From the NCBI GenBank assembly GCA_949130495.1, contig OX422208.1, positions 401,443,885-401,507,884 on the forward strand: a stretch of 64,000 nucleotides of DNA, written 5' to 3'. The position numbers were made by a program, and so were the translations under genes. Below are positions 24,224 to 36,012 of this stretch, piece after piece; within the stretch, counting starts at the first letter, position 1; every line of letters starts with the position of its first letter. This DNA is from Sambucus nigra (lineage: Eukaryota > Streptophyta > Magnoliopsida > Dipsacales > Adoxaceae). The notes beneath the pieces were generated by a model, which saw nothing but the letters and a program-made list of their open reading frames with translations, was not told where the DNA came from and searched no databases.

Positions 24224-24850
24224 TGCAAGCTTTTCAGATCGATCCAGTGAAAACACAGTTAGGGAAGCGTCGACGAGCAGATAACGTCGACTATAGTGAG
24301 CATATCGTGTTTACAGATGAAGATCTGGTGGGAGTGAGAACCCCACATCATGATGCTTTAATCATTACTCTCAAGATAGCGAACTATGACGTCGACAAGT
24401 TGCTCATCGACCAAGGAAGCTCGTCCGAGGTAATGTATCTTGACCTGTTCAGAAAATTGAAATTAAGCATTGCTGACATGAAGGAAGCTACTGTCCCTTT
24501 GGTTGGCTTCGCGAGAAAATGACTATGCCCTTAGGAAAGATCGTGCTTCCAGTGAGGGTAGGAAATGTTTCTAAAATGATCAAATTTCTGGTGGTCGACA
24601 TTGACTCGCCATATCAGGCTATCCTCGGCAGAGAGTGGTTACACGCAATGAAGGCAGTCTCCTCAACCTACCATTAGAAGCTCAAGTATATAACCGAGCG
24701 AGGAGTAATTGAGATCCATAGCAATCAAGAAATGGCGAGAAGATGCTTCATAGCAGCCATCCGCCCAAAACCAGAGAAGAAGGCTAACAAATCCAGCGAG
24801 AAGGTTGAAGAACAAGGAGGTATGATGCCTTCGAAATAGCAATTAAAATA
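24220..24850 (+). pseudogene. Gypsy 1 protease region
   Basis: Open to 24522 with HHDALIITLKIANYDVDKLL and IDQGSSSEVMYLDLF, the Tat-type protease start. The family has VDQGSS at the active site, so IDQGSS is close. A frameshift near 24520 moves the rest (AILGREWLHAM near 24630) to another frame, and stops follow. Confidence 0.8.
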
Positions 24851-24959
24851 TGGAAGGCTCGGAGTAGAGGAGACCGGGCTCCTCCCCTCTGGACGTGTCA
24901 TCGAGTACCTGGAAGAAATTACTGCTAGAAATTACGATGTCAGCAGGGTCTTCTTGATT

Positions 24960-26270
24960 GGAGCTTCCCTCACAGATCAAGAGAAGAATGAATTGACAAC
25001 CCTGCTAAGGAACAATATAGACGTCTTTGCATGGGAGCCATACGAGCTGCCTGGAATTGATCCTAGTATGATTTTCCATCAACTCCACGTCGATCCCACC
25101 TTCAAACCAATCGCGCAAAAGGCACGATGAACTGCACCCGAGAAGGCAAAAGCCGTAGAAAAAGAAGTGGAAAACTGTTGGATGCAGGATCCATAAGGGA
25201 GGTACAATTCCCCAAATGGTTATCCAACCCAGTAGTAGTTCCAAAAAGCAACGGGAAGTGGAGAGTTTGCATCGACTTCACTGACCCCAATAGAACATGA
25301 CCTAAAGACAGTTTCCCCCTCCCAAAAATTGATCAACTGGTAGATACCACTGTAGCTCACGAGAGAATGAGTTTTCTGGACGCTTACTCAGGGTATCATC
25401 AGATCCCTCTGTATACCCCAGACCAGGACAAAATAGCATTCATCACCACAGTTGGGTTATACTGCTATAATGTCTTCCCTTTTGGGCTAAAAAACGTAGG
25501 GGCAACCTACCAGCGGCTGGTGACCAAGATGTTCAAGGACCAGATGGGAGACACAATGGAGGTCTACATCGATGATATACTCGTTAAAAGTAAGAAGAAA
25601 GAAGACCACCTCTCAGACCTATCAATCACCTTCGAAATCCTCACGAAGAATCGAATGAAACTTAACGCGAGCAAGTGTTCTTTCGGTGTCCAGTCAGGAA
25701 AATTTCTTGGGTACTTGTTCAGTAAGAGAGGCATCGAGGCTAACCCAGACCAGATCGATGCAATAAACAAGGTATAACCTCCTTAAACAATCTGGGACGT
25801 ACAGAAGCTCATCGGTATGCTCGCTGCCTTAAATCGCTTTATCTCTAAGTCCTTCGAGAAGTGCAAGCCTTTCTTCCAGCTTCTAAAGGGAAACAAATGG
25901 TTGAATGGAACCTAGATTGCTCGTGGGCGTTGGATGAGCTCAAATCTTACCTCATCTCCCCACCACTGCTCGTCATACCGCAGGAAATAGATCCCTTGTA
26001 CTTATACCTCTCCATTTGCAACCACACTGTCAGTTCTGCATTGATGTGCGAAATCGCAAGGATCCAGTACCCCATTTATTACGTGAGCAAGACTTTACTA
26101 GACATCGAGAAGCGGTACCTACCACTGGAGAAGCTCATTTTTGCACTACTAGTAGCTTCTAGAAAGCTGAAGCACTACTTCGAAGCCCACACTATCATCG
26201 TCTTTACGTCGCACCCCCTTAAAGCAATCCTAAGGAAGGAGGATTTATCGGGCAGACTGTCTAAATGATC
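24960..26270 (+). pseudogene. Gypsy 1 reverse transcriptase and first RNase H, with stops
   Basis: From about 25005 the frames read FAWEPYELPGID, FPKWLSNPVVV, GKWRVCIDF, DSFPLPKIDQLVD, MSFLDAYSGYHQI, FPFGLKNVGATYQRLV and the catalytic YIDDILVKS (about 25563). The reverse transcriptase frame is open 25367-25777. RNase H follows at 25861-26268 (YYVSKTLLDIEKRYLPLEKL, FTSHPLKAIL). At least three stops interrupt the polyprotein (near 25128, 25193 and 25775). Confidence 0.9.
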
Positions 26271-26419
26271 AGTCGAGCTCAGATGATTTGATATCCAATT
26301 TCAACCAAGGAATGCAATTAAGGGGCAGGTCCTTGTCGATTTTATAGCCGAATTCACAGGCGAACATCCCCTCGACTAACCTCAACTAGGGAAATAAGAG
26401 GAGAGCCACGCAACGGAGG

Positions 26420-26860
26420 GAGTCTAGAAATTATTTATTGATGGAGCCTCCAACTCGAAGGGGGCAAGAGTGGGAATTATCCTCATCACCCCGGAGAATA
26501 CAATCCTCAAATAAGGTATCAGGCTTGGATTTGCAGCCTCCAATAATGAAGCAGAATATGAGGCTTTAATAGCCGACCTCCAGAAGGCACACACTTTGGG
26601 GGAAAAATGATTACATGTGTTCAGTGATTCGCAATTGGTCTCTAATCAGATAAGTGGAGACTACAATGTGAAAGATGATAGAATGGAAGCTTACCTCGCC
26701 TTAGCAAAAAGACTAATGGCTAGCTTAGAAAAAGTCAATGTCCAGCAGTTTCCTAGGGGACAGAATAGCCATGCTGACGCCCTAGCAGCCCTGAGCTCAG
26801 CAGTCGACTCTTACTTAAAAAGAACAATTCCCATCGATTTCCTCGCTCACCCGAGCATTG
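26420..26860 (+). pseudogene. Gypsy 1 second, archaeal-type RNase H
   Basis: FIDGASNSKGARVGIIL near 26430, NNEAEYEALIADLQKA near 26545, VFSDSQLVSNQISG near 26617 and SHADALAALSSAVD near 26770 are the D, E, D and D sites of the extra RNase H of Tat elements. Two stops (near 26512 and 26608) break it. This second RNase H is diagnostic of the Tat lineage. Confidence 0.88.
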
Positions 26861-27079
26861 ACCTTAACAGAAAGTCGCCAGGCATGGAGGAGGTGCTCCA
26901 AGTGGTGTCAGCGCCCAGCTGGATGGACCCTTTAAGGAACTATTTGAAGGATGGCGCACTCCCAGAAGACAAGAAGATCTCTCACCAGATAAGAGTCAAA
27001 GCTGCTCGCTTTCACTTATCGCTAGAGGGCGAGCTATATAAGAGATCCTTTTCAGGTCCATACCTTCAATGCGTTCACC

Positions 27080-28158
27080 CATGGGATGTGGAGCAGGTTC
27101 TACATGAGCTTCACGAGGGAATCTGTGGAATCCATATTGGAGGGAGATTTATGGCTTTTTGAGCAATGAAGGAAGGCTATTGGTGGCCATATATGCAAAG
27201 GGACTCTGCGATGTATGTTCGTAAGTGCCTAAAATGCCAACTTCAGGCTCCTATGGTCCACCAACCTGCTAGCGACCTAAAATCACTGTCCAGTCCATGG
27301 CCATTCGCCCAATAGAAAATGGAAATTATAGGACCACTTCCTACCGCTGCCGATAATCTCAAGTATCTATTGGTCGCCACTGACTACTTCACCAAGTGGA
27401 TCGAGGCAGAACCCTTGGAGAACATCCGAGATGCAGATATGATAATGTTTATATGGAAAAATATAATCACCCATTTTGGCATCCCCAGAACCATCATCAC
27501 TGACAATGGAACGCAGTTCGAAAGCGGCTCCTTTAAAAATTTCTGTAACGAGCATGGAATCAAACACCATTTCAGCTCGGTGGCCTATCCTCAGAGCAAT
27601 GGCCAAGATGAGGCTTCCAACAAAATAGTGATCGACAGATTAAAGAAATGACTAGAGCGAACCAAGGGTGCATAGGTAAATGAACTACCATATATTCTAT
27701 GGGCCTACCGTACCACTCCACGACGAGCAATAGGGGAAACCCCATTTTCATTGACGTATGGAATGGAGGCAGTCATCCCATTAGAAGCAGGCTTGCCAAT
27801 AATGAAGTCCATCCTTATTAACCAGGGCCATAATGATGCATCATTGCTCGTTGAGCTCGACCTAGCCAATGAGCGTCGAAAGCTAGCCCTAGTGAAACTA
27901 GAGAGCTATCAGCAATAGCTCGCAAGGCACTACAACAAGAAGTTCAACCCAAGGGCATTCCGAGTTATAGACTATGTCCTAAGGAAAGTCCTGGGCAGCA
28001 TAGTAAAACCATCAGACGGCAAGCTAGGGACAAACTGGGAAGGAACATTCAAGATAACAAAAGATGATCTGCAAGGTGCCTATCACTTAGAAATGCTGGA
28101 AGGCAAAGAGATACCCCGAGCATGGAACGCATCCAATCTTAAGAAATTCTATTTCTAG
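27080..28158 (+). pseudogene. Gypsy 1 integrase
   Basis: The zinc region has HEGICGIHIGG and CLKCQLQAP. The core follows at 27319-27651 (DYFTKWIEAEPL, ITDNGTQFES, YPQSNGQDEASNK), with the D and D sites seen and E at the expected N-G-Q-D-E-A position. A C-terminal stretch runs to NLKKFYF and stop at 28156. Stops lie near 27161, 27313, 27650 and 27915. The integrase would insert the element cDNA. Confidence 0.88.
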
Positions 28159-28836
28159 ATTCTTCTTTTTCTTTGTACTTGTGGAACTGAAACTCATTAA
28201 TAAAAGTTGTTTAGCAGTTGCATTCTACGAAATGTCAGTTAACTAGTATATGGACTTTATAACTCACACACCCTTTCCAAGTGACAGGAACATTAATCAA
28301 TACGCCATAGCAGGGAAATCACCCTCCTCAGTTTTTCATTATAAGACACGAAAAACCTCCTAGCATTGTCCCTGGCAATATACGAAGCCTTACAGGGGAT
28401 CCTTAGTCAATAAGGCCAGTTCAAAATTGGCCACCAAATAATGTTTGGTTGATAAAATCCTGATCGGATGAAAAATCCAACACCAGGTGTGTCCTCGCCA
28501 ATTTCCACACTTAGGCCTAAGGAAGTGACGACACAACCTAAAAGGTAAAGTGAGGCAGAATGGTATCTCGTTGGCATACTGGACTGGAGGGACACATACT
28601 TGATAATGCAAACATACAAATCTAGTCAGCCAAGATAGGCTCAAGATTTTTTTTAGCAAAGATGTGGAAAAATATAAGACACTTGTTTATTCGGCAAGTT
28701 TGCCCAAAACATTAATTTTATATTAATTCATCACATTTACAGCAAATACAATACATGTTTAATCGGCGAGCTCGCCCAAAACATCGACTTTACATCACTT
28801 CAATACAAAATACACAGAGTTACCACTAAGAGAATC
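28159..28836. other. Spacer between gypsy 1 pol and the antisense gene
   Basis: No domain found. CTTGTTTATTCGGCAAGTTTGCCCAAAACAT near 28680 and GTTTAATCGGCGAGCTCGCCCAAAACAT near 28758 form a diverged direct repeat of about 80 bp spacing. Confidence 0.5.
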
Positions 28837-31800
28837 TTAGTGAGGGTGAGGTCTCCGAGCAAGATAATCAGCCACTCTATCTCTTCGACCATCATCGGGA
28901 GGGGGAACTAACTCTTCCTCGACTTCGTTCGCATCCGACTCCAGCATCTGTCGAGGTATGGGATCAATGGGTATCCACTGGTCATATCTATGGAAGGGAT
29001 TAGGCATTCGAGTGGAAGGAGATATTTTATACCGATACCAGAGCATTGAGTTCTTTAAAACTTATAGCTCCCTCAGGGCACTCAACCACCCCCTGATGAA
29101 GGTGAGCTCTTCGAACTCTATCAGACTCGTTGGAGCATCTAGCCAAGCCTGATCGTATCCATCGGCCCACACTCGATGAGGTCCTTTCTTAAATAAGTTC
29201 CTCAATAGGGTGACGTCCCTCTGGAGCCCAGCAGCAATCACATATGCTCATTGGACATCACCAAGAAGCTCTTCCATTTCCCTAGCTGAACTCCTGGTAT
29301 TCCTGCCAGCTCGCGAAACGGTTGCAGGAGTAGAGCCTCACAGCACAGGAGGAACGCCGCTCGGTCCAGTTTCGGCTCGCGACGAGGAAGAACCTCGCAA
29401 TACTGCAGGAGCGGTTCTCGGCGCATGCTCCCTAAGTCCCGAGACTTCTCTCCTCAAAGCTTCGTTCTCCTGCTGAAGAATCTCCCTAACCTGGTTGATC
29501 TCAGAAGCATCTAGAAGCTTCGCTCTTAGTGTATTCACCTCCTCTTGGATTGAGGCGCCAACTTCCTCCATCTCTTGGAGCCTATCCTTCAATTTTACAA
29601 CAAGCTCGGTCTGCTCTATGAAACGCTTGTTCCTTAGTCGCAATGATTTGTAAATCCTCACAAAGGTGTGATGAACTTCAGAGATCACATCAGGTCCAAG
29701 CATCCTTCCCAATTGAGAAGTGGATGGTATATACTCGTCCACATCAATCAACTACAAGCAATAAAAAGGGGCAACGAAAGGAAAAATAAATCAGTGCACT
29801 GGGGAGAAGAACCTTTTCATTTCATTAATAAGGGTCAAAGTACATCGAGCAGCAAAAAGGAAAATTACAAGCGAAGATACAAAAGTAACCCTAGAAGTAA
29901 ATTAACTAGCAAACTCAGGCTACCCAGAAGTAGTTGGCTTCTTCCCCTTTTCGACGACAGTCGAAGCATCCCCCTCAGCAGGGATAACCTCTGTTTCCTG
30001 AGTAGGGAGGACCTCGGTGGGAATTGTCTGGGAGGCAGGATCAACGCCTTCGAGGGCTGGGGAAGGGGCTTCTTCATCCACAGTTGGCTTCGGGCCCGGG
30101 TCGTGCTCGTCGAACAGAGGAGAGTCAACATCGGCCACAGCATCTAGGAGGGCCTTGTTCCAGCCTTTCTTGAAGTTCAGACGGCTAATATAGCCTATCT
30201 GAACCTCAGCATCTTCATAGGCGGCAGCCCACTCGGAGTTGTATAAATCCTCCTTTATGGTGACTGCCTGAGACTCTTTCTCCGTCAACTGCTCGGTCAG
30301 CACCCTATTCTCCTCTATGATGGCCAACTTGCTCGAGTAGACCAAGTTATAGGCCTGCCTCAGCTCGTTCAGCTCTTTGACCGTCGCATCCCTCTCTCGG
30401 TTGGAATTAACAAGCGCCCGGTCAGAAGAAGCTCACGCAGCATCACTAGTCTTCAGATCAGCCTCCAGCTGAGTGACCCTCACTTTTAACGCAGCATTCT
30501 GCTGCTCCAGCTCATTATTCCTGCTCACCAGCTCATCACGAGAGAGATAGAGCAGAGCAAAGTCAGTCACAAACTGCAAAAACAAAGAAGATATTAGAAA
30601 AGGGAAATAAACGAAAATTAGGAGACATTAAAGGAGAGAAATATACTTACCAAGGCTAGCCACTGGCTCACCTGCAGAGCTAACTGGTCAGTCTCTGCCG
30701 CCTTTTGATGGTCAGCAAGAAGGACTTCCCTCTCGAGCAGCGCAGGGGCCAGTTGAGGAGAAATGGCCATTGAGTCCCCCTCGGGCAATGCGAACCCCGG
30801 AACTAAAGCCTGCCCAACCTTCATCCTCGATTCCATCCTTCTCCTCTACTCCTCTTTCTCTTTCTTTATCCTCCTCTTCTCCTCCATTATTTTCTTCTCC
30901 TTCATCTTCTTTCTCTCCTTTTCCTTCTTTATCTCTCTCTCTCTTAACTGTTCTTCATCTTTCCTCTCCCTCTTCTGCTCCTGAGAAGAAGACAGAGAGC
31001 CAATAGCTACAACCCCAGTACTGGATTTCTTCTTCGTTGACCTCTGAGCGAGGAGCACATGATCATCGTTGTCATCATCCCAGATTAAGTTTTTCCTTAG
31101 AGGAACCATCTCCTCGCTTGAACTGCTGGACGTGTTCAAAGATTCTCGGGCTTCAGAAGCCTCTTCCGAGTTAGAAAAACTACCACCACTGGAGCTCCCC
31201 TCACCAAAATTTCCTTCAACACCACCTACAATATCACTCTCAGAGCTACTCTCCTCCTCGTCCATCTGAATAGGATTAGCAACAGTCTCTTCAGAGGTAT
31301 CAAATTCAGGGATACTATCTACCAGACTCGCTATAAAACTAGAACCAATATTTTGTATTCGAGCAAGAAAGCAGCAGACCGGGGATGCTCGTCATCGGCT
31401 AAAGGCTCCCTGATATTCCAGGCCTTGACCAGTTCAGAAAGATGAACCTCGCTGAGAGCAGGTTCCAAGTTCTTCGACCTCACTGAAGAAAAAATAGGAA
31501 AAGTCAGAAAGATCACAAATCAGTAAAGAAATTGAAGGGACAGAGCAAAGTCTACCTATGTATTCTTCCCCATAAAAGGGAACTGAGAACCTATCAGACC
31601 TCAACCCCTCAAACTGGGGAGAAAACTGTCAATTTCTAGCAAGGAAGCCCTCTTGCCAATAGTCCTTATGGGAATTAGGTAGGTTTACTACCAATACCCT
31701 GTCAGTACTCGTGGCTTTGAGATAGAGAACACCAGAACTAGTTCGAGAAAAAGAATAGCAAAAACAGACCTCGACGAGCCCTAACTTGGTACCATATAAC

Positions 31801-32080
31801 TGATTTATTCTATGGACACCATTAATTATCTTCCACACATTGGGTGAACACTATGCAGAAACAATGTTGAAATAACCAAAGAAGTGCAAGAATAGGTTGT
31901 TGGGAGAAAAATTAAGTCCCCCTTGGGAAAGCATCAAGACATGGATCTAATGGGCACCCTCTATCTCTCTAACATTTCTAGGGGGATGGACACACTCAAT
32001 CTCTTCCCACTCTAGGATACTATAAAACTTCCTAAACTCAGACACCGACCTATTACCAATCTTTGCCATCGGTAAACCAT
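28837..32080 (-). pseudogene. Gypsy 1 antisense gene (Tat aORF, 'putative gypsy type transposon' domain), decayed
   Basis: Opposite to gag-pol, between pol and the 3' LTR. The N-terminal part reads from about 32070 down to 31570 with stops: GGLNFSPNNLFLHFFGYFNIV, the frame 31838-31629 (NVWKIINGVHRINQLYG to LPNSHKDYWQEGFLARN), then FSVPFYGEEY. This is the pattern of the Transposase_28 / putative gypsy-type transposon domain. After it come an acidic-serine and lysine-glutamate segment (31265-30846), coiled-coil segments (30836-30618, 30345-29920, 29751-29338) and a C-terminal end at 28837. Intron-like gaps separate the frames. Antisense ORFs in this place are known in Tat elements such as Grande. 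The function is unknown. Confidence 0.75.
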
Positions 32081-32452
32081 ACAAAACTACAAATTCAAAG
32101 AGAAAATACAGAGAGAAGGCACAGGAAACCTACAAGATTAAAATTAGACTCGAACGATGAAGAATCATGAACCCAAATAACAAAGAAGATCGAAGGCAAT
32201 AAGAATGGAGATCGGGAGAAGAAAACGTGAATCTCTAGAGCTCACAAAAAATGGGAAAGTACTGAGAAGGTTGAAACGACGATCGAGAAATGGCTGCTCT
32301 GGTTAGCTTTTGAGTGCTACTAATCATAATGCACAGACCACGAAGCAAGTGCCGCCTAAACATCCTCGAACCTTGGGAAGAGTTGCACGGTGTACAAATA
32401 AGCCATTATGACAAATCATTTAAATTTCTTGAGCCCAAAGTATGGCCCAACA

Positions 32453-32468
32453 AACTTAGGGGCAATTG
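32453..32468 (+). other. Gypsy 1 polypurine tract region
   Basis: CTTAGGGGCAATTG directly precedes the 3' LTR start TGGGTACCC, as is usual in Tat elements. Confidence 0.65.
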
Positions 32469-32705
32469 TGGGTACCCAAAAATAGAATGATGGACCTGCA
32501 CGAGTAGCCCAATTATAGCGCCTCAAAGTCCAGACCCCCCATATCTTAGCCGACTATGATTTAGTCTCCTCCCATGATCCCATTAAGGGGGGTTCTAGGA
32601 GAAGATGGAAAACGTGGGGGAGTCCAACACCCCCACTCCCTGAAATGAACATGCATATAATAAATCCTAGGTCCGGGGCAAAGGACACACTGTATTCTCT
32701 GTAAT
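32469..32705 (+). repeat. Gypsy 1 3' LTR, truncated
   Basis: Matches the first 236 bp of the 5' LTR and stops at CTGTAAT. The last ~170 bp of the LTR are missing, and copia A coding sequence resumes at 32706. Confidence 0.88.
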
Positions 32706-34057
32706 TGCCTACCAAGATAATCTTCTCAGAAAGAGATATCTTAATTGCCTCGAGTTGACTAACTAAAGCCTCCTTCTCCTTCAGGCCTTTCAACTCATTT
32801 TCTAAAGTTAAAACTTTAAAGGTTAATCTTTTGTTAACTTTTTCAATACGAAGAGACTTAGTGTATAGTTCAGAATAGGCGGATTGTAGTTCACTCTCAT
32901 CTATTTCACTTTCACTTCCTTTTTATTCACTACTAGTAGAGTGAGTGGAAGAAACCTTAAGATTTTGCTCGAAATTGTCAACATTAGGGTGTGATTAACT
33001 TGAATGGCTTTCCATAAACGCAGTGAAATTATTTCTAGACGGGGTAGAGTCATCAGAGTCTTCGGACTCATTATCACTGTCTCTTAGAGTGGTATTATAA
33101 ACTGGCTTTCTTTTCCTTGTCTCTTAAGTTTAGTAGGCACTCAAATGCTCTATGACCACGTCCCTCACACTCAAAGCATCTCTCGGAATCACCATTTTTA
33201 AAGTTTTCTCTATTAAACTTCTTAGGATCCTGATTATTGAATTTTCTATTACCTTTGTTTTTGTTGTTCTCAAAGTTTGGTTTTTCAAATTTTGAGTTTT
33301 TCTTTTTGAACTTGAGAAATTTCTTAAATTTTTAGTTAATAAAGCTATATCATCAGGATCTATATCAGACTCATCAGATTCAGACACTTATACTTTCTTT
33401 ACTTTCAAGAAAACACCATTATCTTTGCTTTTGTTATCTTTAGGAAATATATATAATTCATATGTTTGAAGATCACCGACAAGCTCTTCATGTTTCAATG
33501 TATTTAGATTTCCTAATGAATTCAAGAGATCTAAGAATTTTCTTAACAACACGATCTTCACGTATTTTTTCCCCTAAGTTAAAGAAAGAATTAACAATAT
33601 CAGATATACGAGCATAAAATTCATCAAACATTTCAGTTTCTTTCATGGTGATGGTTTCAAATTGAGTTGTTAAGTTTTGAAGTTTTGAAGCTTTAACTAC
33701 ACTAGTTTCCTCATGAGTAACTTGGAGAATACTCCAAGCTTCCTTTGACGTCTCACACGTTATTATACGACAAAATTCATCGGGGGTCACCGCACTAAAC
33801 AAGGAATTTAAATCTTTAGAGTTAAAGTTACACCATTTTAGTTCTTCCTCACACCACTGTTCTACAGGTGTTAAAATAATTTCATCTTTAAAAACCATAG
33901 TTTGAGGAGACCATCCTCTTTTGACGGTAACCCAAACACGTTCATCAATTGATTTAATGGAAGATTTCATACGTGCTTTCCAATAGGTGTAATTAGTTCC
34001 ATCAAACAAAGGTAGTCTATTCGACGAAAAACTTTCCATATAACCTCTAGGATTCAT
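32706..34057 (-). pseudogene. Copia A gag
   Basis: The start codon at 34057 lies about 20 bases below the PBS. The open part 34057-33488 (189 residues) carries LFDGTNYTYWKARMKS, VEQWCEEELKW, TCETSKEAWSILQVTHE and KASKLQNLTTQFETI, the UBN2-type copia gag. A frameshift near 33520 follows KKILRSL. Further on, 33387-33130 holds DIALLTKNLRNF and, in another frame, a CCHC knuckle (CFECEGRGHRAFEC) near 33140-33185. The last part (33000-32706) is a coiled coil ending LSEKIILVG, which continues at 22127/6310 as KEKCDLIM after removal of gypsy 1. Confidence 0.9.
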
Positions 34058-34078
34058 TTAAATAACTTTTAAAGACTC

Positions 34079-34090
34079 GCTTTGATACCA
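34079..34090 (-). other. Copia A primer binding site
   Basis: On the minus strand TGGTATCAAAGC, one mismatch to the initiator-tRNA-Met PBS TGGTATCAGAGC, between the LTR and the gag start. Confidence 0.85.
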
Positions 34091-34093
34091 ATT

Positions 34094-35332
34094 TGAAGTT
34101 GTAAGGTTATATGTACTTAGGTTATTTCGTAGAATACACACACACAACGCAATTAAAAATTTGCCAAGTAGAGATATATACCAATTTTAATTGATGATGC
34201 AAATTTAAAAGTTGGCATGGACAATTAACCGTTAAAGCGGTAGGATTGATAACTTGATTAAGATAAATAAAATTATCCAATTTTATCATTTTGATCCTAC
34301 ACATGAATCTATGTGATTTAATAAGGTAAAGTTCAAAAATCACAACCACAACACGCCAATGTACGAGGAAAACCCTAATGGAAAAAACCTCGAACGGCTC
34401 GGGCTAGACACATCCACTGCAAATAGGTTTTACAAAGGACACAAAATACTTACAGACATTGACTCACTCAAGACATGATGATGACGTCCTCTACCTTCGA
34501 ATTTGTAGTGCGTGAAGCTCCAACGCGTCGCTCGACACTACTCATGTCGCGGTATCCACCAAAGCCCAAAGTGCCATCTCCAATAAGCTTGAATGTAGAT
34601 ATCCACCGCAAGTGTGCTTGTTGAATTTCAAGTTGATGCCATGGGGTTTTGATTCAAAGTTTAAATTGTGTTGGAGAAGGATATTTTTACCAAAAAGGGA
34701 AGATATGAGTTTTTTCTCTCAGGAGTATGTAAAACTTCCTTGTCTAAAATAACTGACCGTAGAAGTTATATACATTAACTGCAGGAAAACCGTTAAAAAA
34801 ATCAAAATTGACCGATCGAGGTCGTTCGAATGACCTTTCGTTTGAACGAGTTATCTAACGATAGTCCAGTGCAGAGTTAGATAAGTCGTTAAAAATCTCG
34901 TTCGAACGAGGTCATTCGAACGACATTTCTAACGAGCTTCTAATGAGTTACCAGTGAGGTCTGGGGAATTCCGTTAGATCCAGGTCGTTCGAAAGACCTG
35001 GAGGAACTTGGAACGAGTTTTCTAATTTCATTAAAAAAGAGTTTAAAATTAATTTCAAAAATGGTTTTTATGAAAATTATTTTTTTAAGAACATTACTCT
35101 ATATGAAAATTTCTCATTATGAAAAACACTCCAACACATAAAAAAGTTTTTTGATCATATACCTTTTTAAGAGAATGGATTTGAGATGTAAGTTGATGTA
35201 GCTTGAACTTTAAAAGCCCGATTCTCTAAGGTTGTATGAAGCTTGATTAGAAATAACCCAAAAACGTTTTGTCCAACGGAATGTAGTCAATACTACAAAT
35301 GACTCAATTGGAAATTTGTCCTTATAAAAGCA
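34094..35332 (-). repeat. Copia A 5' LTR
   Basis: Reads TGAAGTTGTAAGG next to the PBS and ends near GTCCTTATAAAAGCA. The end resembles that of LTR C (TGTCCTTGCA) and the start resembles TGAAGACG of LTR C. It contains the palindrome cluster and a conserved block (34361-34393, GTACGAGGAAAACCCT...GGAAAAAACCTCG) shared with LTR C at about 49457 and, inverted, with LTR D at about 38489. The exact ends are uncertain by a few bases, because no second copy or target duplication was found. Confidence 0.7.
34821..34996 (-). promoter_or_regulatory. Palindrome cluster A in the copia A LTR
   Basis: Five motif copies: 34821 (GTCGTTCGAATGAC), 34838 (TCGTTTGAACGAG), 34897-34910 (perfect CTCGTTCGAACGAG), 34911-34924 (GTCATTCGAACGAC) and 34984 (GTCGTTCGAAAGAC). 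A minus-strand TATA-like GTATATAAC lies at about 34756-34764, downstream of the cluster in the direction of transcription. This suggests an upstream promoter or enhancer role, which is inference. Confidence 0.65.
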
Positions 35333-35784
35333 AACTTTTCCCTAAGAGTCTCTTCACGAGGCACAAACTCATTGATTAAAATATTTTTATTCTCTTTGGC
35401 ACAAACACAAACCATCGAATTTTTAAGGTCCTCTAATTATTTTTCTAAAAATAGGACCCTATCATCACTCTCCTTCTTGGACAATAGTAAAGAAACAAAG
35501 TCATGGTTCAAGGAAACAAATTTCTCACGATAAAAATCTCTTTGATTTTGAACCGCTTGCAAGTGATCCACAACGGATTTAAAACGAGATTTTTTTATAA
35601 AAAAAAAATCAATTCTTTTAGCAAACGTCAAATTCAAACGATTTATATCATTAAAACTATGACTCGTGTCATCAAGGGGGGGGGGGTATCCGATTACATA
35701 AGTGATCCATCGAAAAAATTGCGATTTTTTTTCATAAAAAATTATTTCAAAACAATCAATATCACACTTTTTTGCAGAAAACAA
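35333..35784 (-). pseudogene. Copia B remnant: gag coiled-coil fragment
   Basis: The frame 35784-35437 starts directly below the PBS repeats. It has a helical, charged C-terminal half (SVVDHLQAVQNQRDFYREKF, then KKESDDRVLFLEK) and continues down to 35340 with a REETLREK-like word that also occurs in the copia D gag coil (REKTLREK near 56226). A run of nine G on the plus strand (35678-35686) gives a PPP tripeptide. The gag N-terminal domain is missing, so the element lost sequence between the PBS and the coil. Confidence 0.5.
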
Positions 35785-35785
35785 A

Positions 35786-36012
35786 GATCACGAGATAAAT
35801 TTGCGTAATCTGCTCAGATACCAATTTGACGACGTGAGAAGTCAAATTGTATAAAAAATCCTTGATAAATCAGGATCACGTGATAAATTAGCGTAACCCG
35901 CTCTGATACCAATTTAATGACGTGAGAAGTTAAATTGTATAAAAAAATAAATGAATCCTTGAAAAATCAGGATCACGCTATAAATTAGTGTGACCCGCTC
36001 TGAAACCAATTT
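35786..36012 (-). repeat. Tandem repeat containing three primer binding sites
   Basis: Units begin GATCACG at 35786, 35874 and 35971 (88, 97 and about 42 bp). Each has a PBS on the minus strand: TGGTATCTGAGCA (35812-35824), TGGTATCAGAGCG (about 35898-35910) and TGGTTTCAGAGCG (about 35996-36008). The 36008 copy abuts the LTR and should be the functional one. The other two lie inside the internal region. Confidence 0.9.

Larger units (their letters stand above)
22128..32705 (+). mobile_element. Ty3-gypsy retrotransposon gypsy 1, Tat lineage, inserted in copia A
   Basis: 5' LTR 22128-22532, PBS, gag, protease, reverse transcriptase, RNase H, a second (archaeal-type) RNase H, integrase, an antisense gene, a PPT, and a 3' LTR cut short at 32705. 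The double RNase H and the antisense gene before the 3' LTR are traits of the Tat group (Grande/RIRE2-like). CCTAC occurs just left of the element (22121-22125) and again at 32708-32712, consistent with a target duplication in copia A coding sequence. The compared 236 bp of the two LTRs differ at about nine or ten positions. Confidence 0.9.
2654..35332 (-). mobile_element. Ty1-copia retrotransposon copia A (SIRE/Maximus-like), split by nested insertions
   Basis: A minus-strand element: the 5' LTR is at high coordinates (about 34094-35332), gag starts just below the PBS at 34057, and pol ends at 2654. The domain order along the element is gag, zinc knuckle, coiled coil, second zinc knuckle, protease, integrase, reverse transcriptase, RNase H, which is the copia order. 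The coding region is cut between 32706 and 6310 by gypsy 1 and by the CACTA with its flanking duplication. Joining the two sides restores frame across a CCTAC target site. The YWKARM-type gag start and the long gag with two knuckles suggest the SIRE/Maximus lineage. The 3' LTR was not found. The element is non-functional. Confidence 0.8.

Noticed and set aside
30770..31006. Plus-strand serine- and leucine-rich ORFs at 30763-31006
   Set aside because: Complement of the lysine-glutamate-rich part of the antisense gene; shadow frames.
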